Positions 49,070 through 57,357 of a stretch of DNA of 64,000 nucleotides are shown in pieces. The translations under genes were made by a program, and so were the position numbers. The stretch is from Shinella daejeonensis. GTDB taxonomy: Bacteria > Pseudomonadota > Alphaproteobacteria > Rhizobiales > Rhizobiaceae. The notes under the pieces are model-generated. The model made no database searches and was not told the origin of the DNA. It was given only the letters and a program-made list of their open reading frames with translations. The stretch is taken from assembly GCF_024281235.1 (NCBI RefSeq), contig NZ_JAHWXY010000001.1, positions 1,116,001 through 1,180,000 of the forward strand, given 5' to 3'. Positions within the stretch are counted from its first letter, which is position 1. Every line of letters begins with the position of its first letter.

Positions 49070-49513
49070 ATGCATGGCGTTCTGGCAAAAATCATCGGCG
49101 CGGCAGCCCTTTTCACGGTCATGACCGCCCCGGCCTTCGCCGCGGAATACGAAGTGCATATGCTCAACAAGGGAGAGGCCGGCGCGATGGTGTTCGAGCC
49201 CGCCTTCCTCCAGGTGGCTCCCGGCGACACCGTGACGTTCATCCCGACCGACAAGGGCCATGACGTCGAGACCATCAAGAACCTGATCCCCGAGGGCGCC
49301 ACGCCCTTCAAGAGCAAGATGAACGAGACCTTCAAGGCGACATTCGACGTCGAGGGCGCCTACGCCATCAAATGCACGCCGCATTTCGGCATGGGCATGG
49401 TAGGGCTGGTCGTCGTTGGCGATGCGCCGACCAACCTCGATGCCATCAAAACCACGAAGATGCCGAAAAAGGCCCGCGAGCGTATGGACGCGGCGATCGC
49501 CGCCATCCAGTAA
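49070..49513 (+). CDS. pseudoazurin (type 1 copper protein), copy 1
   Basis: This 147-aa periplasmic blue copper protein has a signal peptide ending APAFAA (near 25). The copper ligands are present: His64 in KGHDVETI, Cys102, His105 and Met110 in [10 protein letters not shown]. Pseudoazurin donates electrons to copper nitrite reductase or nitrous-oxide reductase during denitrification. The ATG at 49070 is 7 bp from AAGGAG; the ATG six bases earlier is too close. It is preceded by an FNR-type box. No nir or nor genes are in the window. Confidence 0.93.
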   Translation: MHGVLAKIIGAAALFTVMTAPAFAAEYEVHMLNKGEAGAMVFEPAFLQVAPGDTVTFIPTDKGHDVETIKNLIPEGATPFKSKMNETFKATFDVEGAYAIKCTPHFGMGMVGLVVVGDAPTNLDAIKTTKMPKKARERMDAAIAAIQ

Positions 49514-49576
49514 CGTTCCCGAAGGAACCTGTCGAAAACGGCGGCAGCGGCCGCACCGCCGCCGTTCCATTGGCCG

Positions 49577-50077
49577 TCAGGCGGCTTTCTTCTGCGCCGC
49601 CGCGTTAACCGCGCCCTCGGCAAGTTTCGTCAAGGCCTCGTCTGTGCCGGCTTCCTGCTTCAGCGTCTCATCGAGCAGCTTGGCGGCTTCGGCATGGCCC
49701 AATCGCTCGGCCCAGGCCTTCAGGGTGCCGTAGCGGGCGATCTCATAATGCTCCACCGCCTGCGCGGAGGAGATGAGCCCGGCATCAAGGGCCTTCGTAC
49801 CCTTGAATTCATCCATGATTTCCTCGCCTTCCGCCAGAATACCCTGGATCGCCTCACAGGTCTTGCCCTGGGCGCGCTTGCCGATCAGCTCGAAAACCTG
49901 CTGCAAGCGCTCGATCTGCCCCTCGGTTTCGTCCCTGTGCTTCTCGAAGGCCTTTTTCAGGTCCGCCGACTGCGCGGCCCGCGCCATCTTCGGAAGCGCC
50001 TTCACCACCTGCCGCTCGGCAAAATAAATGTCTTTCAGCGTGTCGTAGAATAGATCGTTGAGCGATTTCTCGGTCAT
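49577..50077 (-). CDS. DUF892 (YciE/YciF) ferritin-like protein
   Basis: This 166-aa four-helix protein, SLNDLFYDTLKDIYFAERQVVKALPKMARAAQ, has the YciF ferritin-like fold; Glu and His in ETEGQIERLQQ and EHYEIARYGTL can form a di-iron site. Such proteins are induced by osmotic, oxidative and stationary-phase stress. The ATG at 50077 has GGAG 9 bp upstream; an ATG at 50092 could add five residues. A sequence fitting the EcfG promoter lies upstream. Confidence 0.88.
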   Translation of the reverse strand: MTEKSLNDLFYDTLKDIYFAERQVVKALPKMARAAQSADLKKAFEKHRDETEGQIERLQQVFELIGKRAQGKTCEAIQGILAEGEEIMDEFKGTKALDAGLISSAQAVEHYEIARYGTLKAWAERLGHAEAAKLLDETLKQEAGTDEALTKLAEGAVNAAAQKKAA

Positions 50078-50129
50078 GTCCTCGTTCTCCATTCCTTGCG
50101 AAATCCGGCCTCGTTACCGGACGAATCCA

Positions 50130-50154
50130 AACCCTCATCAAAGCCGGATGTTCC
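50130..50154 (-). promoter_or_regulatory. candidate EcfG/RpoE2 (general stress) promoter for DUF892 gene
   Basis: On the minus strand GGAAC-N16-GGTT begins about 77 bp before the gene. The alphaproteobacterial general-stress sigma factor recognises GGAAC-N16/17-cGTT. The -10 is one base off the optimal CGTT. Confidence 0.5.
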
Positions 50155-50211
50155 GGGACACGGCAGCGATGGCGAAAAAATCGCGGCCGCGGGCTGCGGA
50201 CCCGGCACGCC

Positions 50212-50237
50212 GGAACCATTTGTCCGATCCCCGCGTT
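50212..50237 (+). promoter_or_regulatory. candidate EcfG/RpoE2 (general stress) promoter for glgX
   Basis: GGAAC (50212-50216), 17 bases, then CGTT (50234-50237) exactly matches the general-stress promoter consensus of rhizobia. It lies 117 bp before the glgX start and is divergent from the similar site facing the DUF892 gene. Confidence 0.55.
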
Positions 50238-50309
50238 CCGCAAGCGATCCCCATGCCGGACGATCTTCGAAAAACGGCGGGGTCCATGGCATCGGGGACT
50301 GGCGTCATC

Positions 50310-50345
50310 GCCGCACAAGGGGCCGCATAAGGGGCCGCACAAGGG
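50310..50345 (+). repeat. 3 x 12-bp tandem repeat directly before glgX
   Basis: Three head-to-tail units GCCGCACAAGGG, GCCGCATAAGGG, GCCGCACAAGGG end 8 bp before the glgX ATG, so each unit also supplies a purine-rich AAGGGG ribosome-site-like sequence. Copy number changes would alter the leader and the ribosome site. Confidence 0.8.
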
Positions 50346-50353
50346 GGCATTTC

Positions 50354-52438
50354 ATGGGCTATTCCTTCACGGAACTCGATTTCCTCAAGCCGGAACTCGG
50401 GGCGGAATTCACCGGCGAAGGGACGCATTTCGCCGTCTTTTCCGCCCATGCCGAACAGGTCGACCTTTGCCTTTTCAGCAACGACGGCAAGGAGGAGACA
50501 GCCCGGTTGCCCCTGCCCAAGCGGGAGGGCGACATCTGGTCCGGCTATATCGCGGGCCTTGAACCGGGCACGCTCTACGGCTATCGCGCCCATGGACCTT
50601 ACGAGCCGGAAAAGGGGCATCGGTTCAATCCCAACAAGCTGCTGCTCGATCCCTATGCCAAGCAGGTCGCCGGCGAACTTTCGTGGAACGACGCGCTTTA
50701 CGGCTATCGCATCGGCGACGAGGCGGCCGACCTTTCCTTCGATGAGCGCGACAGCGCCCCCTTCACGGTGAAGGGCGTGGTGCAGGACCCGGATTTCGAC
50801 TGGTCGGGCGATGCCGCGATCCGTCGGCCATGGACGGAAACAATCATTTACGAGGCCCATGTACGCGGCATGACGATGTGCCACCCCGGCGTTCCGGAAG
50901 AATTGCGCGGGACATTCCTCGGCATGGCGAGCGACCCGATCCTCGAGCATCTCACCAGTCTCGGCATCTCCGCCGTCGAGTTGCTGCCCGTCCAGTATTT
51001 TCCCGACGACCGTTATCTGATCGAGAAGAACCTGCGCAATTACTGGGGATACCAGTCCCTCGGCTTCTTCGCACCGCAGCCGCGCTACCTGTCAGGCAAT
51101 GGCATCACCGAGTTTAAGACCCTGGTGAAGCGCTTCCATGCCGCCGGCATCGAGGTGATCATGGACGTGGTGTACAATCACACGGCGGAAGGCTCCGAAC
51201 AGGGGCCGACGCTCAGCTTCCGCGGGCTCGACAACCTCAGCTACTATCGCCTGTCGCCGGAAGACCCGCGCCATGCCTACGACACGACGGGCACCGGCAA
51301 TACGCTCAATATCGCGCATCCGATGGTGTTGCGCATGGTTCTCGACAGCCTGCGTTACTGGGTCGGGGTCATGCATGTGGACGGCTTCCGCTTCGACCTT
51401 GCCAGCACGCTCGGCCGCACCCGCCATATCGAATTCGACCGCGAGGGCACCTTCTTCGATGCGATCCGGCAGGATCCGATCCTGTCCGGCGTCAAGCTGA
51501 TCGCCGAACCCTGGGATGTCGGCGACGGCGGCTATCAGGTCGGCGGCTTCCCCTATCCCTTCCGGGAATGGAACGACAAATACCGCGACGACATACGCCG
51601 CTTCTGGAAGGGCGACGGCGGCCTCCTGCCCGCTCTTGCCGAGCGGCTGGCGGGATCAGCGCGTCAGTTCAATCACTCCGACCGTGGCGCGACCTCCTCC
51701 GTCAACCTGCTCAGCGCCCATGACGGCTTCACCCTCATGGACACCGTCTCCTACAGCGACAAGCACAACGAGAAGAACGGCGAGGAAAATCGTGACGGCC
51801 ATTCGGACAACCATTCCGACAATATGGGCGTCGAGGGGCGCACCGACGAGGACGGCATCCTTTCCGCACGGGCGCGGCGACGTCGCAACATGATGGCGAC
51901 GCTGCTCTTGAGCCAGGGCGTCCCGATGATCCTCGGCGGCGACGAACTCGGCAACAGCCAGGACGGCAACAACAACACCTATTGCCAGGATAACGAAATC
52001 GGCTGGACCGACTGGACCGGCCTCGACGATCCGTTTCTCGCCTTCTGCCAGGAGGCCGTGGCCTTCCGCAAAACCCATCCGGCCGTCCGTCAGGAGCGGT
52101 TCCTCACCGGCGAGCCGGGCGAGGACGGCACCGTCGACATCGGCTGGTTCAGGCCCGACGGCACGCCGATGGAAGACGCCGCCTGGGCGGATGACGCCCT
52201 GCGCGCAGTCGGCCTTTTCCTGCACAAGCCCGAAAATGGCGGCGCTGGAGACCGGCTTTTCCTCGCCTTCAACGCCGGCGGCGACTGCGGCTTCACGCTT
52301 CCGGCGGTCAACGGCGTCGGCAGCTGGACACGCGTTCTGGACACCGGCGCGCAAACAGGGGCTTTCCTCGCCCATCCCGCAGAAAACCCGGCGACCGTCT
52401 TTGCGGCGAGCATCGCCGTTTTCGCACCCGCCGATTGA
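50354..52438 (+). CDS. glgX: glycogen debranching enzyme GlgX
   Basis: This 694-aa glycoside hydrolase family 13 isoamylase-type enzyme has an N-terminal CBM48 domain (about 10-120) and a TIM barrel. Nucleophile Asp is in GFRFDLA (near 348), acid/base Glu in LIAEPWD (near 385) and third Asp in SAHDGFT (near 457). It trims alpha-1,6 branches of glycogen. The frame extends upstream to 50096, but MGYSFTELDFLKPELG at 50354, right after the tandem repeat, is the family-like start. No other glg genes are adjacent; its neighbours are stress-type genes. Confidence 0.93.
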   Translation: MGYSFTELDFLKPELGAEFTGEGTHFAVFSAHAEQVDLCLFSNDGKEETARLPLPKREGDIWSGYIAGLEPGTLYGYRAHGPYEPEKGHRFNPNKLLLDPYAKQVAGELSWNDALYGYRIGDEAADLSFDERDSAPFTVKGVVQDPDFDWSGDAAIRRPWTETIIYEAHVRGMTMCHPGVPEELRGTFLGMASDPILEHLTSLGISAVELLPVQYFPDDRYLIEKNLRNYWGYQSLGFFAPQPRYLSGNGITEFKTLVKRFHAAGIEVIMDVVYNHTAEGSEQGPTLSFRGLDNLSYYRLSPEDPRHAYDTTGTGNTLNIAHPMVLRMVLDSLRYWVGVMHVDGFRFDLASTLGRTRHIEFDREGTFFDAIRQDPILSGVKLIAEPWDVGDGGYQVGGFPYPFREWNDKYRDDIRRFWKGDGGLLPALAERLAGSARQFNHSDRGATSSVNLLSAHDGFTLMDTVSYSDKHNEKNGEENRDGHSDNHSDNMGVEGRTDEDGILSARARRRRNMMATLLLSQGVPMILGGDELGNSQDGNNNTYCQDNEIGWTDWTGLDDPFLAFCQEAVAFRKTHPAVRQERFLTGEPGEDGTVDIGWFRPDGTPMEDAAWADDALRAVGLFLHKPENGGAGDRLFLAFNAGGDCGFTLPAVNGVGSWTRVLDTGAQTGAFLAHPAENPATVFAASIAVFAPAD

Positions 52439-52457
52439 TCCGCGTCCTTAGCGATCG

Positions 52458-52709
52458 TCAGGCGGATCGGAAAGGTCCGTCCCGCCGCGCCCGGCCGCGC
52501 AGGGCGTCGACGACGGCCCGTGTGGCGGCGTCGGCCTCCGCCGGTGACCGGTCTCCTTCCGGCCGCCCCGGAAGGGCGACCCGTTCCAGCTCCGCCCACT
52601 CGCGTTCGGCGCGCTGCCAATGCTCCCGGTCGAAGCCATGCCTCCGGCCGGCGGCTTCCCAGAGGCCATAGGCGCGCCTGCTGATCCATGCTTCACGCTC
52701 GACCGTCAT
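52458..52709 (-). CDS. DUF2934 domain protein
   Basis: This 83-aa protein has WISRRAYGLWEAAGRRHGFDREHWQRAEREW, which is the DUF2934 signature (RRAY-LWE-GR-G-D-EHW-AE). It is a small, charged, cytoplasmic protein of unknown function, often found with stress genes. AGGA is 2 bp before ATG. It converges with glgX. Confidence 0.8.
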   Translation of the reverse strand: MTVEREAWISRRAYGLWEAAGRRHGFDREHWQRAEREWAELERVALPGRPEGDRSPAEADAATRAVVDALRGRARRDGPFRSA

Positions 52710-52887
52710 GATCCTGTCCCTTCGAAATCCCGATGGCGACCGACGGCCGGCCGTGGGAATCCCGCATCCGTTTCACGGGTCTTCTTCTCGTCTATCGCGG
52801 ATACGGAAGATCGGCGCCGACCGCCGAACAGACTACGCCGATACGTCGGCCGGCTCCCTTCGCGGTCTCCTTGCGCTTGTCGAGGAA

Positions 52888-52912
52888 AACGCGGGAAGGC
52901 CCGATCGGTTCC
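52888..52912 (-). promoter_or_regulatory. candidate EcfG/RpoE2 promoter for the DUF2934 gene
   Basis: On the minus strand GGAAC-N16-CGTT matches the general-stress consensus exactly. It is 179 bp upstream of the DUF2934 start, farther than usual, in the 221-bp gap before the transporter genes, which otherwise holds nothing visible. Confidence 0.4.
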
Positions 52913-52930
52913 CGAAAAGTCACTCGCAGG

Positions 52931-53713
52931 TCATCGCCGCCTGGCCAGCACCGAGCGGAACAGGATGACCGCGAAACCGGCGAGTAGTGTCACCGTGATG
53001 AACAGAAAGGCCGCGGCAGCGATGGCCGGGCTGATGTTTTCCCGGATGCTGGAGAACATCTGCCGCGCCAGCGTTCGCTGGTTGGGTCCGGCGACGAAGA
53101 GCGTCAGCACCACCTCGTCGAGCGACGTGGCGAAAGCAAGCACCGCGCCGGACAATACGCCCGGCAGCGCGAGCGGCAGCGTCACACGGCGGAAGACCGT
53201 GACCGGAGGGGCTCCAAGGCTTTGCGCGGCAAGCTCCACCCGGCGATCGATACCGGCCAGCGCGCCGCTCACGCTCACCACCACGAAAGGCACGGCGACG
53301 ACCGTATGGGCGACGATGACCCCGGCATAGCTGTTGATCAGGCCGACGCGAGCGAGCAGAACCTGCATGCCGACGCCGAGCACCACGGCCGGCACGACCA
53401 TCGGCAGGAGAAACATCGTTCGAAAGAAGCCGCGAAAGCGCAGCAGCCGGTTGCGCAGCCCGAGCGCGGCGGCGGTCCCCAGAACGGTGGCGAGGATCGT
53501 CGCCCCCGATCCGATGATCAGGCTGTTGATGATCGCCCGCCGCCAGGCGTCGGCGGTGAAAAGCTCCGTGAACCAGCGCATCGACCAGGAAGGCATCGGA
53601 TAAGTGAGGATCACGCTCGACGTGAAGGCAAGCGGCAGGATGGCGATCAGCGGCACCACCAGGAACAGGATCGCCAGCAACGCGAAAACCAGTTTGGAAA
53701 GCCTCAGCACCAT
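52931..53713 (-). CDS. polyamine-type ABC transporter permease 2 (PotC-like)
   Basis: This 260-aa permease has six helices and the EAA loop (LAAQSLGAPPVTVFRRVTLPLALPGVLSGA) typical of spermidine/putrescine and related iron(III)/amine transporters. It follows permease 1 by 3 bp with AAGGAG before its ATG. It ends the transporter operon on the minus strand. Confidence 0.88.
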   Translation of the reverse strand: MVLRLSKLVFALLAILFLVVPLIAILPLAFTSSVILTYPMPSWSMRWFTELFTADAWRRAIINSLIIGSGATILATVLGTAAALGLRNRLLRFRGFFRTMFLLPMVVPAVVLGVGMQVLLARVGLINSYAGVIVAHTVVAVPFVVVSVSGALAGIDRRVELAAQSLGAPPVTVFRRVTLPLALPGVLSGAVLAFATSLDEVVLTLFVAGPNQRTLARQMFSSIRENISPAIAAAAFLFITVTLLAGFAVILFRSVLARRR

Positions 53714-53716
53714 CGC

Positions 53717-54895
53717 TTAGCTCCTTCCCGGCTCTTCGGCGGAAAGCCGCGCGTAGACGCTGTAGAGAAGGAGCGTGGCGACGAGCAGCACGACACCGAG
53801 CGCACCGGCCATCCCCCAGTTCGCCGAGCCGATGGCGTAGAAGGCGATGATCGAGCTGATCATCTGGTCACCCGGCCCGCCGATCAGCGCCGGCGTGATA
53901 TAGTAGCCGATGGCCGAGATGAAGACGAGCAGGCTGCCGGAGGCGACGCCCCTCAGGCTGAGCGGCAGCAGCACGCGCAGGAAGGCCCTGAACGGGTGGG
54001 CGCCAAGCGATGCCGCGGCCGGCATCAGGTTCCCCGGAATGGTGATCAGCGTGCTGTAGATCGGCAACACCATGAAGGGCAGCAGCACATGGGTCATGGC
54101 GATGATGACGCCGGTGCGGTTGAAGATGAGCGGCACCGGCCCGTCCGTCAGCCGCAGCCATTGCAGGAGATCGTTGATGAGTCCCTGCTCCTGAAGCAGG
54201 ATGAACCAGGCGGCCGTGCGCACCAGAAGCGACGTCCACAACGGCAGCAGCACCGCCGCCAGCATCAGATCGCGCTTCCAGCCGCCAAGCGAGGCTGCGA
54301 TCATCGCATAGGGATAGCCGATGCAGATGCAGGCCAGGGTCACCAGCGCCGAGATCCAGAAGGTCCGCACCAGAATGACCCGGTTGACCGACTCGTCGGG
54401 CGGAAGATGCTCGATTGCGCCCTGGGCATCGCGCCCGAGATCGACCGCCGCAAGAAGGTTGCGATCGGTGAGCGGCGACAGGGCGTTGGCGATGGCGAGC
54501 CAGAATTCCGGTTTTTGCCAGCGCTTGTCGATGGAGACGAGGTCCGCCGGCGGATCGTCCGTATCGGCAAGTGCGGTGGTGGTCTTCGACATCAGCGTGC
54601 GGAAGCCGGACTGGGCGCTGTTGAGGCGGCGCACCATGTCGCCGAGCGCCTGTGCGTCGTCGACGGCCCTCAGATCCTCCATCAGCGCGGCCTGCATCGC
54701 CGGGCTGGGCGGCGACAGGCGATCCCATGCCGCCAGCACATCGGCGCTGTGCGGCAGAAGACGCAGCACCGCGGTATCGGAAACCGATTGCGACACCATG
54801 CTGAAGAGCGGCCAGACGAAGAAGGCGACGAGGAAGGCGAAGAGCGGCGCCAGCAGCAGCAGCGACCGTCCGGTTCGCGTCGGGGAGCCGCTCAT
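53717..54895 (-). CDS. polyamine-type ABC transporter permease 1 (PotB-like), with long periplasmic insert
   Basis: This 392-aa permease is longer than typical PotB (about 280) because about 110 residues (roughly 45-160) lie between the first and second helices, containing ALMEDLRAVDDAQALGDMVRRLNSAQSG. The remaining helices and the EAA loop (AAASLGAHPFRAFLRVLLPLSLRGV) are normal. The insert is a known feature of some spermidine/putrescine permeases. ATGA overlap with the ATPase gene fixes the start at 54895. Confidence 0.86.
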   Translation of the reverse strand: MSGSPTRTGRSLLLLAPLFAFLVAFFVWPLFSMVSQSVSDTAVLRLLPHSADVLAAWDRLSPPSPAMQAALMEDLRAVDDAQALGDMVRRLNSAQSGFRTLMSKTTTALADTDDPPADLVSIDKRWQKPEFWLAIANALSPLTDRNLLAAVDLGRDAQGAIEHLPPDESVNRVILVRTFWISALVTLACICIGYPYAMIAASLGGWKRDLMLAAVLLPLWTSLLVRTAAWFILLQEQGLINDLLQWLRLTDGPVPLIFNRTGVIIAMTHVLLPFMVLPIYSTLITIPGNLMPAAASLGAHPFRAFLRVLLPLSLRGVASGSLLVFISAIGYYITPALIGGPGDQMISSIIAFYAIGSANWGMAGALGVVLLVATLLLYSVYARLSAEEPGRS

Positions 54896-55959
54896 GGACG
54901 GATGATCCGGCAATCGCCCGAGGAGAAGGCCGCATAGACCTTCGTGCCCGGGGGAAATTCGCGTGAGCGCCGGTCCAGCTTGGCGACCAGCGGATGGACG
55001 GCGTTCTGCAATTGCACGCGTAGATGATCGCCCTGATAGACGGAATCGGCGACCTCCGTTTCGAGACAATTGCGCTGCTCCGCCGGCGTCTCGGCAAGCT
55101 GGATGCGCTCCGGCCTGATGGAGAGATGGACAGGGCCGCCGGGCGCAAGGTCGCCCGTCACCGCCGAGACGATGCGCAGGCCGGACGCCAGCCGCACCGT
55201 GGCTTCCTGCCCCTCCACTGCTTCCACGACACCTTCCACCAGGTTGGTCTCGCCGATGAATTCGGCGACGAAGCGGGTCCCCGGCTCGTCATAGACCTGC
55301 CGGGGCGTGCCGATCTGCTCGATCCTGCCCTTGTTGAAGACCGCGACCCGGTCGGACATGGTGAGCGCTTCCGACTGGTCGTGCGTGACGAAGACGATGG
55401 TCAGGCCGAGACGGCGATGCAGGTCGCGGATATCGAGTTGCATCTGCTCACGCAACTGCTTGTCGAGGGCGCCGAGGGGCTCGTCCATCAGCACGACGCG
55501 CGGCTCGAACACCAGCGCACGGGCAAGCGCCACACGCTGCTGCTGGCCGCCGGAGAGCTGGGAGGGCCGCCGGTCGGCCAGCGCCGAAAGCTGAACCATA
55601 TCGAGAGCACGGCGGACCCGCTCGGCGGTGTCCGCCCTGGCGACGCCGCGCATCTGCAAGGGAAAGGCGATATTCTCGCCGACGGTCATATGGGGAAACA
55701 GCGCATAGCTCTGGAACACCACCCCCATGTCGCGCCTGTGTGTCGGCACGTCGTTGACCGCGCTGCCGTCGACGAGGATCGCGCCGGACGTCGGGCTCTC
55801 GAAGCCGGCGAGCATCATCAGCAATGTCGTCTTGCCGGATCCGGACGGCCCGAGCAGGCTGACGAATTCCCCTTTTGCGATGGAAAGATCGAGGTTTTCC
55901 ACCACGCAGAGCGCGCCGAAAAATTTCGTGATGCGGTCGAACCGGATGAACTCTGCCAC
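54892..55959 (-). CDS. polyamine-type ABC transporter ATP-binding protein (PotA-like)
   Basis: This 355-aa ATPase has Walker A GPSGSGKTT, signature LSGGQQQRVALARAL, Walker B VVLMDEPLGALDKQLR, switch His FVTHD, and a C-terminal TOBE_2 regulatory domain (about 240-350) as in PotA/FbpC. It starts with GTG 6 bp after AAGGAG. It is second in the operon, after the binding protein and a stem-loop. Confidence 0.88.
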   Translation of the reverse strand: MAEFIRFDRITKFFGALCVVENLDLSIAKGEFVSLLGPSGSGKTTLLMMLAGFESPTSGAILVDGSAVNDVPTHRRDMGVVFQSYALFPHMTVGENIAFPLQMRGVARADTAERVRRALDMVQLSALADRRPSQLSGGQQQRVALARALVFEPRVVLMDEPLGALDKQLREQMQLDIRDLHRRLGLTIVFVTHDQSEALTMSDRVAVFNKGRIEQIGTPRQVYDEPGTRFVAEFIGETNLVEGVVEAVEGQEATVRLASGLRIVSAVTGDLAPGGPVHLSIRPERIQLAETPAEQRNCLETEVADSVYQGDHLRVQLQNAVHPLVAKLDRRSREFPPGTKVYAAFSSGDCRIIRP

Positions 55960-56030
55960 GCAAAGCTCCTTCGTTGACAGGCCGGCGGAAAGGTCGCAAG
56001 GGCCCCGCTCCTGCCTTCACGGCGGAAGAG

Positions 56031-56074
56031 GATGCCGGCGGACGAACGAGAAAGCCTCGTCCGTCGCCGGCATC
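56031..56074. repeat. long stem-loop between binding-protein and ATPase genes
   Basis: Arms GATGCCGGCG (56031-56040) and CGCCGGCATC (56065-56074) pair perfectly; the inner bases GACGA/TCGTC extend the stem imperfectly around a small loop. It begins 5 bp after the binding-protein stop on the minus strand. No clear T-run follows, suggesting mRNA protection or partial termination. Confidence 0.65.
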
Positions 56075-56079
56075 TCGGT

Positions 56080-57129
56080 TTACTGGGCGAGCCAGGCGTT
56101 GAAGCGTTGCGTCAGCGCCTCGGTGTTATCGATCCAGAAATCCGTATCCAGCGATATCGCCTCCGGCAGGTTGGCGGGATCGGTCGGCAGATCCTTGGCC
56201 AACTCCGGCGGAACCATCGCCGCCGCTTCCTTGACCGGCAGGCCGTAAGCCACATATTCCGGCAGCTTCGCCTGATGCTCCGGCTGGCTTGCGAAAGCGA
56301 TGAAGTCCGCGCCGGCCTCCTTGTTTTCGGCATCCTTCAGGATCACCCAGCTATCGACCGCGTAGATGCTGCCCGGCCAGACGACCTTGAGGTTGCGCCC
56401 CTCGCTGCGGTTGATGCCGGTGATGCGTCCATTGTAGGCCGAGGCCATGGCGACTTCGCCGGAAGCAAGGAACTGCAACGGCTGGGCGCCGGATTCCCAC
56501 CAGACGATATTCGGCTTCAGTTCATCGAGTTTCTTGAAGGCGCGCTCGACACCGTCGTCACTGGCCAGGACGTCATAGACCTCGTCCGTCGAGACCCCGT
56601 CGGCCATCAGCGCGAATTCAAGCGTATATTTCGGGCCCTTGCGCAGGGAACGCTTGCCCGGGAACTTTTCGATATTCCAGAAGTCCGCCCATGAAGCCGG
56701 ACCTTCCTCCATCTTGTCACCGTCATAGGCGATGGCCGTCGACCAGACGATGGTGCCGACGCCGCATTCGCTGACGGCGGAAGGCATGAACCTGTCCTTG
56801 TCGAGCTTGTCCCAGTCGATCTTCTCGAAAAGACCGTCCGCACAGCCGAGCGCCAGTTCCTCCGCCTCGACCTGGACGACGTCCCAGTTGGGCGCGCCGG
56901 CCTTCACCTTGGCCTGTAGAACGCCGATGCCGCCGTCCCAGGCTTCGTCGAGCAACGGCTTGCCGGACTTGGCGAGATAGGGTTCGAAATAGATCTTGCG
57001 TTGCGCATCCTGATAGCTGCCGCCCCAGGAGACGACGGTCAGGTCGCGCGCAAGCGACGGGACCGCAAGCCCCGCCGCGAGCGCCACGACGGCGGTGGCC
57101 AGCAGGCCCGATTTCAACGATTTCTGCAT
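56080..57129 (-). CDS. polyamine-type ABC transporter, substrate-binding protein (PotD-like)
   Basis: This 349-aa periplasmic protein of family 1/8 has a signal peptide ending VPSLARD (near 28). LTVVSWGGSYQDAQRKIYFEPYLAKSG is the conserved beginning of the spermidine/putrescine/opine group. The AAGGGGGG ribosome site is 7 bp before ATG 57129; the ATG six bases earlier is too close. It is preceded by a promoter region with a GntR operator. The substrate is probably a cationic amine or amino acid, unproven. Confidence 0.88.
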   Translation of the reverse strand: MQKSLKSGLLATAVVALAAGLAVPSLARDLTVVSWGGSYQDAQRKIYFEPYLAKSGKPLLDEAWDGGIGVLQAKVKAGAPNWDVVQVEAEELALGCADGLFEKIDWDKLDKDRFMPSAVSECGVGTIVWSTAIAYDGDKMEEGPASWADFWNIEKFPGKRSLRKGPKYTLEFALMADGVSTDEVYDVLASDDGVERAFKKLDELKPNIVWWESGAQPLQFLASGEVAMASAYNGRITGINRSEGRNLKVVWPGSIYAVDSWVILKDAENKEAGADFIAFASQPEHQAKLPEYVAYGLPVKEAAAMVPPELAKDLPTDPANLPEAISLDTDFWIDNTEALTQRFNAWLAQ

Positions 57130-57290
57130 AGGCATTCCCCCCTTTAGAGATATTTTGCAGGCCGGCTTTCATGCCGGCCCGATCCATTTGCGACCGCTCC
57201 TCCAGCGGTCGCTCACTCCATCGCCTTGGAACGGAAGACCTTGCTTCCGGCTGGCTGGTCGCCCATTCTTGCGGGACGGCCTTGACTGGA

Positions 57291-57302
57291 ATGATGCATC
57301 AT
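57291..57302. promoter_or_regulatory. GntR-type operator before the transporter operon
   Basis: ATGATGCATCAT is a perfect 12-bp palindrome. On the minus strand TTGACC (57313-57318) is a -35 candidate about 10 bp ahead, so the operator would lie in the promoter spacer. The core TGATGCAT is shared with the site at 58902 and nearly with 58118. It is 162 bp upstream of the binding-protein start; the 57130-57357 gap holds no gene. Confidence 0.72.
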
Positions 57303-57357
57303 AAAAACGTCCGGTCAACGGGATTTTTCAAATTCCGGGTCTTGCCGCTTGCGCGGT

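Noticed and set aside
50096-50353. N-terminal extension of GlgX by 86 residues
   Set aside because: The region contains the stress-promoter-like motifs and the tandem repeats and encodes Ser/Arg/Gly-rich sequence absent from GlgX.
52708-52987. short plus-strand frames of 84-86 codons in the gap before the polyamine-type transporter
   Set aside because: Sequence is Arg/Pro/Ser-rich without any motif, and the frames run into the permease gene on the opposite strand.
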